This document shows positions 16,775-25,329 of a stretch of 54,270 bases of DNA, in pieces. The notes under the pieces are model-generated. The model did no database searches. It was not told the origin of the DNA and saw only the letters and a program-made list of their open reading frames with translations. This DNA is from an uncultured Verrucomicrobia subdivision 3 bacterium (lineage in GTDB: Bacteria > Verrucomicrobiota > Verrucomicrobiia > Limisphaerales > UBA11358). The position numbers and the translations under genes are program-made. Position 1 is the first letter of the stretch, and each line of letters starts with the position of its first letter. The stretch spans positions 1 to 54,270 of the forward strand of contig CAIXUZ010000031.1 in assembly GCA_903922735.1 (NCBI GenBank), in the 5' to 3' direction.

Positions 16775-17764
16775 TTATTTTGCCGGAGCCGTCTCCAGCC
16801 GGGGCTTCAAAACTTCGATGTGCTGCCGGGCTTGCGCCGCGAGCAGCGAATTGGCGTCCAACTGCAACACGGCGTTGTAATACACCACGGCCCCGGCCCA
16901 TTTGTGATTTTTCTCGTAAAACTGTGCGATCTGAAAACTTCCACGCACCTGTTCGGCCTTAAGCTTGACGATGGCTTTTTGGGCGGCGGCCACACGCTTG
17001 TCGTCAGGATAATACGTCATGAAATCCGTGTAGGCGGCAATTGCCTGGGCCGCCGCGCTCTGGTCATATTCGGCGGAGTCGGCCTGTTTTTCCCACGCCA
17101 CGCCGGCGCGATACATCGCGTCAGCCGCAATGGTTGGCTGATCATGGTAGCGGTCGGCGGCCGTGCTGTAAGCCTTCACCGCCTCGGCATAGCTTTTTTG
17201 CTTTTCCCGCGCGGCGCCGATGCGCAACTGCGCATGGGGAGCGACTTCGCTGTAAGGGCCGTTGGCAACGATTTTGCCGTATAGTTTTGCCGTCTCGTCC
17301 ATGGATGTATACAGCGGAATGGTGTTCCAGAGCTTAAACCATTCGCCGCCCAGGAAACGATTGGCAATTTCGTATTGCCGCCAGAGGACTTCGTTATATT
17401 GGCCGCTTTTGGGGTATTGCTCGATGATATTCTGGTAGGCGTTGAAAGCGGCTTCGCTCTTGTGATCAGCTTCCAAACAGCGACCGACGAGGTAGGCCGC
17501 CCGCGGCGCGTAATCTGATTGCGGCCATACGCGGAGAACGCGGTGGGCAGCCCGCAGCGTGACCGAAAAATTCTTGTTGGTAAACGCCTGGTCGGCGACT
17601 TCAAGTTGCTCCCGTGCGCGCGTGCGCTGCCATGTACCGGTGCCGCCATAAGGTTCATAATACCAACCCTCACCGGGCACATACGTCAATGGCGCGGGTG
17701 CGCGTGACGGCAGCAAGACCAACACCACAGCCACCAACATCCATAATTCCAACCGAAAGTTCAT
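16775..17764 (-). CDS. BamD-like TPR protein of outer membrane assembly
   Basis: A protein of about 329 residues made of tetratricopeptide repeats, of the BamD/ComL type. Family features are AYLVGRCLEADHKSEAAFNA, IIEQYPKSGQYNEVLWRQYE, and later repeats such as AYTDFMTYYPDDKRVAAAQK and FYEKNHKWAGAVVYYNAV. BamD couples to BamA to fold outer-membrane proteins. I start at the ATG at 17764 (MNFRLELWMLVAVVLVLLPS), which gives a signal peptide. The expected lipobox Cys is missing, so this copy may be secreted or anchored otherwise. It is the first gene of a pair with the LptE-like lipoprotein. Confidence 0.8.
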   Translation of the reverse strand: MNFRLELWMLVAVVLVLLPSRAPAPLTYVPGEGWYYEPYGGTGTWQRTRAREQLEVADQAFTNKNFSVTLRAAHRVLRVWPQSDYAPRAAYLVGRCLEADHKSEAAFNAYQNIIEQYPKSGQYNEVLWRQYEIANRFLGGEWFKLWNTIPLYTSMDETAKLYGKIVANGPYSEVAPHAQLRIGAAREKQKSYAEAVKAYSTAADRYHDQPTIAADAMYRAGVAWEKQADSAEYDQSAAAQAIAAYTDFMTYYPDDKRVAAAQKAIVKLKAEQVRGSFQIAQFYEKNHKWAGAVVYYNAVLQLDANSLLAAQARQHIEVLKPRLETAPAK

Positions 17765-17811
17765 GCGCGCACGGTAACGGCCATTGTCAATCAAGTCAAA
17801 ACCAATCCCCC

Positions 17812-18321
17812 TCAGGACCGGTAAATCACGATTACCCCATAGTCGGTCATGATTTTTTGGATACCTACGTCAAAATGCTCGTAATTGATGGGGTGCACGC
17901 CGATGAGGTTCGTTTCGCCGACCTCGCTCAAAAAAGCTGAGACCGTTTCATCAAACTTATCGTGCCCCGATTCGATGCAATTGGCCCGCCGGATGGATCG
18001 CACTCGCAGCCGTTTGCCAGCCCCTTTCTGGACGACTTCCAAAGGGGGCTTTGGTTTGTCAATGATGAGCGACTCCATCGGCTTGTCATGGACCGGCACT
18101 TTCAAGTGGAGGGACACCTTGGCTGCCGCCGAAGTGTTGATCGCACTAACTAGCGGCGCCGGGGCGGATGGCACCGTCGGCACCGAGCCGGTGGTCATCT
18201 TGTCGGAGGCCGGGATGGTGATTGAATCACCACAAGAAGGGCACTCAATTTGTGTCCCGGCACCGGAGTGATCCACCGCCAGTTGCTGGTCACAATTCGG
18301 ACAGTTGAAAACGATGTCCAT
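17812..18321 (-). CDS. Zinc-ribbon protein of unknown function
   Basis: A 169-residue protein starting at ATG 18321 (MDIVFNCPNCDQQLAVDHSG), where the CPNC...CPSC pair within the first 30 residues forms a zinc ribbon like those of the short-zinc-ribbon families. A Ser/Thr/Pro/Ala-rich linker follows (about residues 40-70), then a small mixed domain ending in NYEHFDVGIQKIMTDYGVIV. The frame is open further upstream to 18429 but that segment crosses the SCO1 promoter region and shows no family similarity. Zinc binding is inferred and the role is unknown. It is divergent from the SCO1 gene. Confidence 0.7.
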   Translation of the reverse strand: MDIVFNCPNCDQQLAVDHSGAGTQIECPSCGDSITIPASDKMTTGSVPTVPSAPAPLVSAINTSAAAKVSLHLKVPVHDKPMESLIIDKPKPPLEVVQKGAGKRLRVRSIRRANCIESGHDKFDETVSAFLSEVGETNLIGVHPINYEHFDVGIQKIMTDYGVIVIYRS

Positions 18322-18474
18322 AAATCGAAAGGGTCTATTTAGGGCCAGCCTAAATCCGTCCCGCACGACAAACCAGAAAAAAATCAGTTTTTCGGGGCGT
18401 GGTGACCCTTTCAAAAAATCCGCTATCAACCGGACTTGCCGTCGTGATTTTTCACCCGCATAATTTTCGCCGCT

Positions 18475-19134
18475 ATGATGGATAATTCACCCCGCCCGCC
18501 GCGCACCATCTGGATTGGCTTTGTATTCTTGTTCGGCTTCATCACCCTCGCGTTTCTGGCCTGGTTCGTCCAAATTGCCCGGCACCAACTGCTACCGCTC
18601 CGCGCCATCGGCCCCGTCGCTAATTTCATGCTGACGAACCAGGATGGGAAAATCACCTCGCTCGGCGATTTCACAAATCATGTCTGGGTGGCCGACATCA
18701 TTTTCACCCGTTGCGCCGGTCCATGTCCGCGTTTAACCCAGCAAATGAGATCACTTCAAAATTTATTACCGGCATCCAGCCCCGCCAAATTAGTGACCCT
18801 CACCACCGACCCAGGATATGATGCTCCGGAGGTTTTGAAAAAATACGGCGCCCGCTTTGGCGCTGACTTCAATCGCTGGGCTTTCCTGACCGGGGCAAAA
18901 TCCGAAATCGCCGCGCTTGCGGGCGGCAGCCTGAAGTTGAGCGCCCAGCCCGTGAAGCCCGAGGAGCGCCGGAATGAAGCGGATTTATTCATTCACACCA
19001 CGATCTTTGTGATTGTGGACAAGCACGCGCAGTTGCGCGGCTTTTTTGAGACCGGCGGCGAAGGCGTGGACTGGACGAACGCCGTGCTGCCTAAAATAAT
19101 TTCCGCCGTCCGCCAGTTGGAGAACGAGCCATGA
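18475..19134 (+). CDS. SCO1/SenC-family copper chaperone-like protein
   Basis: A 219-residue membrane-anchored thioredoxin-fold protein. It has one N-terminal transmembrane segment (IWIGFVFLFGFITLAFLAWF, residues 12-31), then the Sco CxxxC copper site FTRCAGPCPRLTQQM (about 79-84), and the third-ligand His in FIHTTIFVIVDKHAQ. Sco proteins deliver copper to the CuA centre of cytochrome c oxidase or act as thiol reductants. It overlaps the next gene (DUF420) by 4 nt. No cytochrome oxidase subunit genes are visible in the window, so this is a stand-alone SCO1-DUF420 pair. Two start codons (18475, 18478) are possible. Confidence 0.85.
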   Translation: MMDNSPRPPRTIWIGFVFLFGFITLAFLAWFVQIARHQLLPLRAIGPVANFMLTNQDGKITSLGDFTNHVWVADIIFTRCAGPCPRLTQQMRSLQNLLPASSPAKLVTLTTDPGYDAPEVLKKYGARFGADFNRWAFLTGAKSEIAALAGGSLKLSAQPVKPEERRNEADLFIHTTIFVIVDKHAQLRGFFETGGEGVDWTNAVLPKIISAVRQLENEP

Positions 19135-19559
19135 CCGTCCACGATTTGCCCGCCATCAACGCCACGCTCAACGGCTTAAGTGCGATTTTTCTCGTTGCCG
19201 GATTTATCTTCATCAAGCGCATGGACAAAATCGCGCATCGCAACTGTATGATTTCTGCGTTTGTCACGAGCGTGATTTTTCTCGGCTGTTATCTGACCTA
19301 CCACGCCACGGTGAAGACCGTCACCCATTTTGTTGAACCGGCGTGGTTCCGGCCGATTTACTTGACAATTCTGGGGACACATACCCTTCTCGCTGCCATC
19401 ATCGTGCCAATGATTATGATGACGCTGTGGCACGCGAAGAAACATAACTTTGAGGCGCATAAAAGAATCGCCCGTTGGACTTGGCCGCTGTGGGTGTATG
19501 TTTCCGTCACCGGCGTGGTGATCTACCTGCTGCTCTACCAAATTTTCCCACAGAAATAA
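19131..19559 (+). CDS. DUF420 membrane protein (CtaM-like)
   Basis: A 142-residue protein with four predicted transmembrane helices (LSAIFLVAGFIFI, CMISAFVTSVIFLGCYL, IYLTILGTHTLLAAIIVPMI and WVYVSVTGVVIYLLLY) of the DUF420 family. Conserved His residues (YHATVKT, GTHTLL, FEAHKRIARWT) could bind a metal or heme. Members of this family are usually near cytochrome oxidase assembly genes. The start overlaps the SCO1 stop by 4 nt, so they are translationally coupled, which supports a shared role in oxidase assembly. The next gene (EgtD-like) starts 6 nt after its stop. Confidence 0.85.
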   Translation: MTVHDLPAINATLNGLSAIFLVAGFIFIKRMDKIAHRNCMISAFVTSVIFLGCYLTYHATVKTVTHFVEPAWFRPIYLTILGTHTLLAAIIVPMIMMTLWHAKKHNFEAHKRIARWTWPLWVYVSVTGVVIYLLLYQIFPQK

Positions 19560-19565
19560 TCCCGC

Positions 19566-20534
19566 ATGACCACCAGCGTTCAGGTCACAATTCATCCCAG
19601 CCAATTTCCTGACAACGTCCGGCGCGATCTGCTGGCCTCGCTGCGCACGCGGCGGGTGAACCACAAGTTTCACTACGATAGCGTCAAGCAGACCCAAAAA
19701 TGGCTTGCGTTACATGAAGCCCACTCGCCGTCCCGTTATGATAACGACTGCCTTTCCACCTACAACCGCGCTTTTGCAGAAGCCGCCAGAGTCATCAGGT
19801 TAAAACAGGTTCACGTCATCGGCCTTGGCTGCGGTGGCGGGCAAAAAGATGTGCAGTTGCTGAAATTGCTAAAGAGTTGCGGCCGGGAAGCAACCTATGC
19901 GCCATCCGATGTGAGCGTGGCAATGGCGCTCGTGGCGCGGCAGGCGGCACTGAAGGTTTTGCCGGAGAATAAATGTTTTCCTTTTGTCTGCGACCTGGCG
20001 ACGGCGGAGGATTTGCAGAAACACCTTGTTACTCGTCACCGGTCGCTCGTGACATTTTTCGGGATGATCCCCAATTTCGAACCGCGCCAGATCCTGCCGC
20101 AACTCGCCGCGCTCCTGCGCCACAATGATTTTCTGTTGTTCAGCGCGAACCTTGCGCCGGGTGACGATTATACGGCGGGCATGGAAAAAATTCTGCCGCA
20201 ATACGACAATCCGCTGACGCGCGACTGGCTCACCGCATTTCTGTTTGACCTCGGCGTGGAGGCGCGCGACGGCAAAGTACGATTCACCATCGAGACTGGC
20301 GGGTTGGGCTTGCAACGCGTGGTGGCCCGATTTCATTTTGGCCGCTCCCGGCGAATCAAAGTCAGCGGCCAGGAATTTTCCTTGGCGCGCGGCGTGGCCA
20401 TCCGGCTTTTTTTCTCCTACCGCTACACGCCAACTCTGGTTCGTAAATTACTTAAACAACACGGTCTGCTAGTTTCTGGCGAATGGGCCACCAAATCGGA
20501 AGAGGAGGGCGTTTTCCTATGTCGCCGTAAATAA
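19566..20534 (+). CDS. EgtD-like SAM methyltransferase (Methyltransf_33)
   Basis: A 322-residue protein of the histidine-specific methyltransferase (EgtD, Methyltransf_33) superfamily. The SAM region reads VIGLGCGGGQKDVQLLKLL (about residues 82-100), followed by YAPSDVSVAMALVA and, near 155-170, VTFFGMIPNFEP, the family's post-Rossmann motif. EgtD trimethylates histidine for ergothioneine. Other members methylate different amines. The EgtD substrate-binding residues cannot be checked here and no egtB or other ergothioneine gene is nearby. It is 6 nt after DUF420 and is probably in its operon. The divergent DHPS-like gene converges on it. Confidence 0.7.
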   Translation: MTTSVQVTIHPSQFPDNVRRDLLASLRTRRVNHKFHYDSVKQTQKWLALHEAHSPSRYDNDCLSTYNRAFAEAARVIRLKQVHVIGLGCGGGQKDVQLLKLLKSCGREATYAPSDVSVAMALVARQAALKVLPENKCFPFVCDLATAEDLQKHLVTRHRSLVTFFGMIPNFEPRQILPQLAALLRHNDFLLFSANLAPGDDYTAGMEKILPQYDNPLTRDWLTAFLFDLGVEARDGKVRFTIETGGLGLQRVVARFHFGRSRRIKVSGQEFSLARGVAIRLFFSYRYTPTLVRKLLKQHGLLVSGEWATKSEEEGVFLCRRK

Positions 20535-20561
20535 ATCTGCGCCCATCGGCATAATCTGCGG

Positions 20562-21449
20562 TTAAAAAGTTTTCAGCGTGTCGAGCACCGCCTTGATCCG
20601 TGGAACCTCATGCGTGCGGAACAAATCCGTTTTCCCCAGCGCCGCCAGCACCGCAAAAAACGACTCGGCGCAGCGCACTTCCTCGCCGAAAAACTCGAAC
20701 GCGTGCGGCAGCGCGTGGCAGACGGGAAAACCCAGTTCGCGCAGGCGGAAGGTGTTTAGAAAAATGTTCATCTGGTGCCGCACCCGCACCGCGCTGTCCT
20801 GCAAATTGCGGTAATAAAAGCCGAGGCCGGGATCGATGAAAATCTTTTTCACGCCGCACTTTTGCGCCAGTTCGATCTGCCGCGCGAAAAACCCCCGCAG
20901 CATCGGAAGCGGATCGGCACTCAATTCAAAGTGGCCGACTTCGCGGACGTTTTTGCCGGCGACGTAGCAGATGATGACCGCCGCATCGTGATCGGCGACC
21001 AGCTTATAAAGATCCTTGGATCCGGCGGTGCCGGTGAGGTTCAGAATGTTCGCGCCGGCTGCTAGCGAAGCGCAGGTGACGGCGGGCGAATAGGTTTCCA
21101 CCGAGACCAGAATCTTTTCCTTCCGCAACGCCTTGATGACCGGAATCAGTTTGGATTTCTGCGCCGCGTTGCCCACGCGCACCGCGTGGGCAAGCGTAGA
21201 TTCCGCGCCGACATCAATGATCTGTGCGCCCTGCGCCGCCAAAACCTTTCCGCGATGAATTGCAGCATCAGCTGATAAACAGACGCTTTCGCGATACCAC
21301 GAATCGGCGGAGAGATTGACGACGCCCATGATGGCGGGCTGTGAGTTGAACTGAAATTCCTGGCCGCCGAGCGAAAATTCCCACACGCGCGCCGCCGCGG
21401 CGGCGCGGTTTGATTCGAGCAAAACGGAAAGTTGTTCAAGCGACAGCAT
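20562..21449 (-). CDS. Divergent dihydropteroate-synthase-like protein
   Basis: A 295-residue TIM-barrel protein of the pterin-binding/DHPS superfamily. Homologous landmarks are AIMGVVNLSADSWYRES (canonical MGILNVTPDSF), AQIIDVGAESTLAHAV (canonical IDVGGESTRPGA), and KIFIDPGLGFYY (canonical IDPGIGFGK). The usual C-terminal SRK motif that contacts the pterin is not recognisable; ALPHAFEFFGEE stands in that region. The protein could be a diverged FolP or a different folate/corrinoid-binding enzyme. It lies alone on the minus strand, convergent with the EgtD-like gene. I am fairly sure of the fold and unsure of the reaction. Confidence 0.6.
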   Translation of the reverse strand: MLSLEQLSVLLESNRAAAAARVWEFSLGGQEFQFNSQPAIMGVVNLSADSWYRESVCLSADAAIHRGKVLAAQGAQIIDVGAESTLAHAVRVGNAAQKSKLIPVIKALRKEKILVSVETYSPAVTCASLAAGANILNLTGTAGSKDLYKLVADHDAAVIICYVAGKNVREVGHFELSADPLPMLRGFFARQIELAQKCGVKKIFIDPGLGFYYRNLQDSAVRVRHQMNIFLNTFRLRELGFPVCHALPHAFEFFGEEVRCAESFFAVLAALGKTDLFRTHEVPRIKAVLDTLKTF

Positions 21450-21499
21450 GGGCGAATCGTAAGCGGGCGCAGTTGAAGTTCAAGCTTTAGCTGGTTGAG

Positions 21500-21580
21500 G
21501 AAGCAGGCTGAAGCCTGAACTCCAACGACGGTAAATTTGGACTGCGCTGGCAGAGCGCAGCGGCGACAGCACTTTTGTGG
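21500..21580. repeat. Palindromic repeat unit upstream of DHPS-like gene
   Basis: The roughly 280 bp between the DHPS-like gene and the thioredoxin gene hold no gene. They contain the imperfect repeat AGGCTGAAGCCTGAACTCCA and a hairpin with 7-bp arms CTGCGCT (21542-21548) and AGCGCAG (21554-21560). Both resemble REP-type dispersed elements. The rest is ordinary, with the promoter of the thioredoxin gene expected just before 21732. Confidence 0.5.
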
Positions 21581-21731
21581 CCGGAAGCAGGTAATCACCT
21601 CGGCAATTTGAAAGCGGCGGCGCCCTTCGTTTGTCGCCGCCGCCCATAATTGCGACGTGGCCGCGATGCCGCGCTGAAAATCACGCTGGTTTTATTTGGA
21701 AAATCTTTCCGGTTGGCGTTAGATTCTGCAC

Positions 21732-22157
21732 ATGAATTTTCTGCAGAAACTTTTGGCAGTTTTTGGCAGCGCGGTGATTCTGGCGCTGGCCGGCTGCGGC
21801 AATCCCTCGGCGATGAATGAATCCACGGCAAGCGTGAAGCACATCATGCAGGGCGAGTTTGCCGCCGAGGTGACGCGTTGCGCGAAGCCGGTGGTGGCGG
21901 ATTTTTACGCGACGTGGTGCGGGCCATGCCGGCAGCTCTCACCGATGCTGGACCAGCTGGCCGGCGGCTACGCGGACAAGGTCAAGTTCGTCAAAATCAA
22001 CGTGGATGAATCACCGGGGCTGGCGCAGAATTTTCAAGTGCAGGCGATTCCGACGTTGATTTTTTTCAAGGACGGCAAAGTAGCCGACCGCGTCACCGGC
22101 TTGCCGGCCGAAGCTGACTTGAAAGCCAGGCTGGACGCGTTTTCTGCTGGAAAATAA
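21732..22157 (+). CDS. Thioredoxin-fold lipoprotein
   Basis: A 141-residue lipoprotein. The N-terminal signal peptide ends in lipobox LALAGC (Cys about residue 22). The mature domain is a thioredoxin with active site WCGPC (about residues 61-66), context VADFYATWCGPCRQLSP, and the cis-proline loop VQAIPTLIFF. Its expected action is thiol-disulfide exchange in the periplasm, probably anchored to a membrane. It stands alone, convergent with the DUF192 gene, whose stop is 3 bp away. Confidence 0.88.
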   Translation: MNFLQKLLAVFGSAVILALAGCGNPSAMNESTASVKHIMQGEFAAEVTRCAKPVVADFYATWCGPCRQLSPMLDQLAGGYADKVKFVKINVDESPGLAQNFQVQAIPTLIFFKDGKVADRVTGLPAEADLKARLDAFSAGK

Positions 22158-22160
22158 TCA

Positions 22161-22715
22161 CTATCGGCCTAGGAGAAAAGTTTCCGCCAGGGACCCTTTT
22201 TCCGTCTTGATCACTGTGCCAGGCAAAATGTGGTGGCGCGTGAACCAGCCTTCCTTCGTTTCCAGCACAAACCGGATATCGTTCCGTGCCGCCACGACGG
22301 AATTCGTGTCGTTTTTTTCTAGGTGATAAATTTCCTGAATCACGCCATCACTGGTGATATAGGCGGCGGAAATGGATTCGGGACAATTCTTCATCCAGAA
22401 CGCCGCGCGTTGCACCATCGGCAGCACAAACAGCATCGAGTCCGTTTCCAAAATATTGGTGCGGAACATCATGCCGGTCATCTCCTGCTCCTGCGTCAAT
22501 GCCAGTTCGGCATCGAGCGATTCCAGCGGGTGGAATAGATTGTCATGAAAAGTGCCAAAAAAAATCTTCGCCGTTGGCAACTTCGGCTGCGCGTGCTTCG
22601 GCAGAAAATCGTCCACGGTTGGCGGTGCATTCGGCGTGGTGGACGCACCCGGCTTGGTGCAGCCCGCAAAAATCGCCATGACCAGCAGCAGGAAAAAAAA
22701 GCATTTAAACTTCAC
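22161..22715 (-). CDS. DUF192 lipoprotein
   Basis: A DUF192-family protein of about 184 residues. I prefer the GTG at 22715, which gives a good lipoprotein signal peptide (KFKCFFFLLLVMAIFAGC). The ATG at 22754 would add 13 residues without improving it. The domain contains ALTQEQEMTGMMFRTNILET and AAFWMKNCPESISAAYITSD, both conserved in DUF192 (archetype structure known, biological role not). The Ala/Pro-rich linker after the Cys separates the domain from the membrane. It converges on the thioredoxin-like lipoprotein gene. Confidence 0.8.
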   Translation of the reverse strand: MKFKCFFFLLLVMAIFAGCTKPGASTTPNAPPTVDDFLPKHAQPKLPTAKIFFGTFHDNLFHPLESLDAELALTQEQEMTGMMFRTNILETDSMLFVLPMVQRAAFWMKNCPESISAAYITSDGVIQEIYHLEKNDTNSVVAARNDIRFVLETKEGWFTRHHILPGTVIKTEKGSLAETFLLGR

Positions 22716-22782
22716 GTTGCCAATGTGCCCGACTAGCAGCAGGTTTTCAACCAAACTGCATCGTACGCGTTAAGTAGACTGG

Positions 22783-22857
22783 GGAGGGGCGAGCGGCCTC
22801 GCGAACCGCTTGAATTGAGGCGCACGGCTCGCGAGGACGCCTGCCCCACCAGAATTT
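22783..22857. repeat. REP-type palindromic repeat upstream of feoA
   Basis: The 226-bp gap between DUF192 and feoA contains GGGGCGAGCGGCCTCGCG, AACCGC, then a GC-rich inverted counterpart ending GCTCGCGAGGACGCCTGCC. The layout of arms is similar to the prmC insert at 12338-12406, so I count it as another copy of the same dispersed family. The rest of the gap probably carries the feoAB promoter. I did not find a clear Fur box in it. Confidence 0.55.
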
Positions 22858-22979
22858 GGAACTGATCCACGACTGCGACCGCAAGCCGCCGACAACAAAC
22901 CGCAAACGGCCAACAGTATCGGCGCATTCCAGTGGATAGACTTTGACTGGATTGCAGGAAAGACTATTTTGTTCAAGTT

Positions 22980-23264
22980 GTGACAACTAATGCAAAGCCT
23001 GTTCCGCTGGTGCGGTTGGATGAACTGCCGCCGCACGTCTGTGCGGTTGTCCGCAGCATCCAAACTGATGACGAGGACACGCAGCGGCTCAAGACGCTGG
23101 GCGTCTGCATGGGGCGCCGCGTGGAACTCGTTCGTGCCGGCGACCCGCTCATCCTGAAAGTATTCGGCTCACGACTCGGTTTATCCGCGGAACTCGCCCG
23201 CCGCGTGAGTGTGGAAATCTGCCAACCCGGCCACTGCGCCATGCGGGAAAACGACTGCGCATGA
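22980..23264 (+). CDS. feoA: FeoA-type ferrous iron transport accessory protein
   Basis: A 94-residue SH3-like protein, starting at GTG 22980. It reads LKTLGVCMGRRVELVRAGDP in the middle and ILKVFGSRLGLSAELARRV at the end, which is the FeoA fold seen upstream of FeoB. FeoA binds FeoB and modulates ferrous iron uptake at the inner membrane. It ends in a cysteine-bearing tail (PGHCAMRENDCA). Its stop overlaps the feoB start by 4 nt (ATGA), so the two are translationally coupled. Confidence 0.9.
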   Translation: MTTNAKPVPLVRLDELPPHVCAVVRSIQTDDEDTQRLKTLGVCMGRRVELVRAGDPLILKVFGSRLGLSAELARRVSVEICQPGHCAMRENDCA

Positions 23265-25279
23265 GTGACTGTTGCGACACGCCGGTTGTCCCCCTGCCGC
23301 ACCACGCGTTCACGCTGGCGCTGGTGGGCAATCCCAATGCCGGCAAAACCACCTTGTTCAATGCGCTCACCGGCTTGCGCGCCAAGACCGCGAATTTCCC
23401 CGGCACCACGGTGGAACGCAAAGTCGGCCGGCTGCACCTCGACCACAAACAGATTGTCGTCGTGGATTTGCCGGGGCTTTACAGTCTCGACAGCCCATCG
23501 CCGGACGAAAAACTCGCCGCCGACGCGTTGCAGGGAAAACTGGGGCACACCGCGCCCGACGCCGTGCTGGTCGTGGTGGATGCCACGAATCTGGAGCGGA
23601 ATCTTTTTCTCGCCAGCCAGGTATTGGAATTGAAATGCCCCGTCATCGTGGCATTGAACATGATGGACATGGCGCGGCGCGACGGCATCCGCATTGACGT
23701 GGCCAAGCTGCGCGAGGAACTCGGGTGTGCCGTCGTGCCGATTTCGGCGCGCAACCACGACGGGATTGACGAACTGAAGCGCGAGTTGAACCGCCTCGCC
23801 ACCGGCGCGATGCCGGAGGCGGTGGATCATGTGGACCCGAATTGCGCGGGCTGCACCGGCTGCACATTCCAGGCGCGCTATGAATGGACGGAGCAGATTT
23901 CCACGCGCGTCATGGATCCCGTCATCATCCAACGCTCGGCGTGGACGGAAAAACTGGACGAAATCTTCACGCATCCGGTATTTGGCGTCGTGGTGTTCAA
24001 TCTCGTGATGATTGTGCTCTTCGGGCTGATTTTCTGGGCGGCAAAAATCCCGATGGAACTGATTGACCACGGTTTCACCAGTATCGGCAAATGGGCTGGC
24101 GCCCACATGACGGAAGGCGATTTGCAAAGCCTGCTGGTGGATGGCGTCATCGGCGGCGTCGGCGGCATTTTGATTTTCCTGCCGCAAATCTGCATTTTAT
24201 TTTTCACGCTGTCGCTGCTGGAAGACACCGGCTACCTGTCGCGCGCGGCGTTCGTGATGGATAAAATCATGCGCCGGCTCGGCCTGCCGGGCAAAGCCTT
24301 TGTCCCGCTGCTCTCGGCCCACGCCTGCGCGATTCCGGCCATCATGTCCACCCGCGTCATTGAAAATCCGCGCGACCGGTTGCTGACCATTCTCATCACC
24401 CCGCTGATGACGTGCTCGGCGCGCATCCCGGTTTATGCGATGGTCACAGCATTGCTGTTCCCGCACTCGCCGTTGAAAGCGGCGCTGGTGTTCACCGGTG
24501 CCTATGGCGTGGGTGTGCTGGCGGCGTTGGGCGCAGCCATGGTGTTTCGCCGGACGATCCTGCCCGGCGGCAGCAAGCCCCTGATGATCGAACTGCCGCC
24601 CTACCGCGTTCCCGGTCTGCGCGTGGCGTTGTTGCACACCTATGACCGCGCGAAAATATTTGTGAAGCAGGCCGGCACGGTCATCCTGATGATTTCACTG
24701 GTTCTGTGGGCGCTGGCGCATTATCCCAAATCGCCGCCGCCCGCCGACGCCGTGACGCTGAACGAACAGGCGGCTCAATTTGAAAAATCCGGCGACGCAA
24801 AAAAATCCGGCGAACTTCATGCCGCTGCCGACCGGATGGCAGCCCAGTCATCGCTGCAAAACTCTTTTGCCGGCAAAATTGGTCGCCTGATGGAACCCGC
24901 CATTGCACCGCTCGGTTACGATTGGCAAATCGGCATTGGTCTGATCAGTTCGTTTGCGGCGCGCGAGGTGATTGTTTCCACACTGGCGATTGTTTACGGC
25001 GTGGGCGATGACAAGCAGGGTAATGACCGCACCTCGCTTTACGATTCGCTGCGACGCGCGGTGCGATCGGATGGCACACCGATATTCAACACGGCGACCT
25101 GCGCGAGCCTGCTGGTGTTTTACATCCTGGCGGCGCAATGCCTCTCCACGACGGCGGTGGTGCGGCGTGAGACCAATAGCTGGAAATGGCCGCTCTTTCA
25201 AATCGCCTACATGACCGGCCTGGCTTACGTGGCCGCGTTACTGGTTTATCAGATATTGTTTTACTTCGGCCACGCGTGA
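23261..25279 (+). CDS. feoB: Ferrous iron transporter B
   Basis: A 672-residue inner membrane ferrous-iron importer. The cytosolic N-terminal GTPase has G1 VGNPNAGKTTLFNALTG (about residues 21-37), G3 DLPGLYS and G4 NMMD, followed by a helical domain with the C-rich DPNCAGCTGCTFQA. The membrane part has the Gate motifs LPQICILFFTLSLLEDTGYL and MTCSARIPVYAMVTALLF (with LSAHACAIPAIMSTRV). Length is a little below the usual 750. It is coupled to feoA, with tRNA-Arg 50 bp downstream. Confidence 0.95.
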   Translation: MSDCCDTPVVPLPHHAFTLALVGNPNAGKTTLFNALTGLRAKTANFPGTTVERKVGRLHLDHKQIVVVDLPGLYSLDSPSPDEKLAADALQGKLGHTAPDAVLVVVDATNLERNLFLASQVLELKCPVIVALNMMDMARRDGIRIDVAKLREELGCAVVPISARNHDGIDELKRELNRLATGAMPEAVDHVDPNCAGCTGCTFQARYEWTEQISTRVMDPVIIQRSAWTEKLDEIFTHPVFGVVVFNLVMIVLFGLIFWAAKIPMELIDHGFTSIGKWAGAHMTEGDLQSLLVDGVIGGVGGILIFLPQICILFFTLSLLEDTGYLSRAAFVMDKIMRRLGLPGKAFVPLLSAHACAIPAIMSTRVIENPRDRLLTILITPLMTCSARIPVYAMVTALLFPHSPLKAALVFTGAYGVGVLAALGAAMVFRRTILPGGSKPLMIELPPYRVPGLRVALLHTYDRAKIFVKQAGTVILMISLVLWALAHYPKSPPPADAVTLNEQAAQFEKSGDAKKSGELHAAADRMAAQSSLQNSFAGKIGRLMEPAIAPLGYDWQIGIGLISSFAAREVIVSTLAIVYGVGDDKQGNDRTSLYDSLRRAVRSDGTPIFNTATCASLLVFYILAAQCLSTTAVVRRETNSWKWPLFQIAYMTGLAYVAALLVYQILFYFGHA

Positions 25280-25329
25280 CACCAACGCGCTTGCTTCGGC
25301 GGGCGGCTGCCACTAATTTCCCATGAGTT

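Noticed and set aside
22754..22980. Fur box upstream of feoA
   Set aside because: I looked for a GATAATGATAATCATTATC-like dyad and found none; only a GC-rich repeat is visible.
22973..24187. 404-residue minus-strand ORF opposite feoA/feoB
   Set aside because: Antisense shadow with a composition of random GC-rich reading and no motif; feoAB are unambiguous on the other strand.
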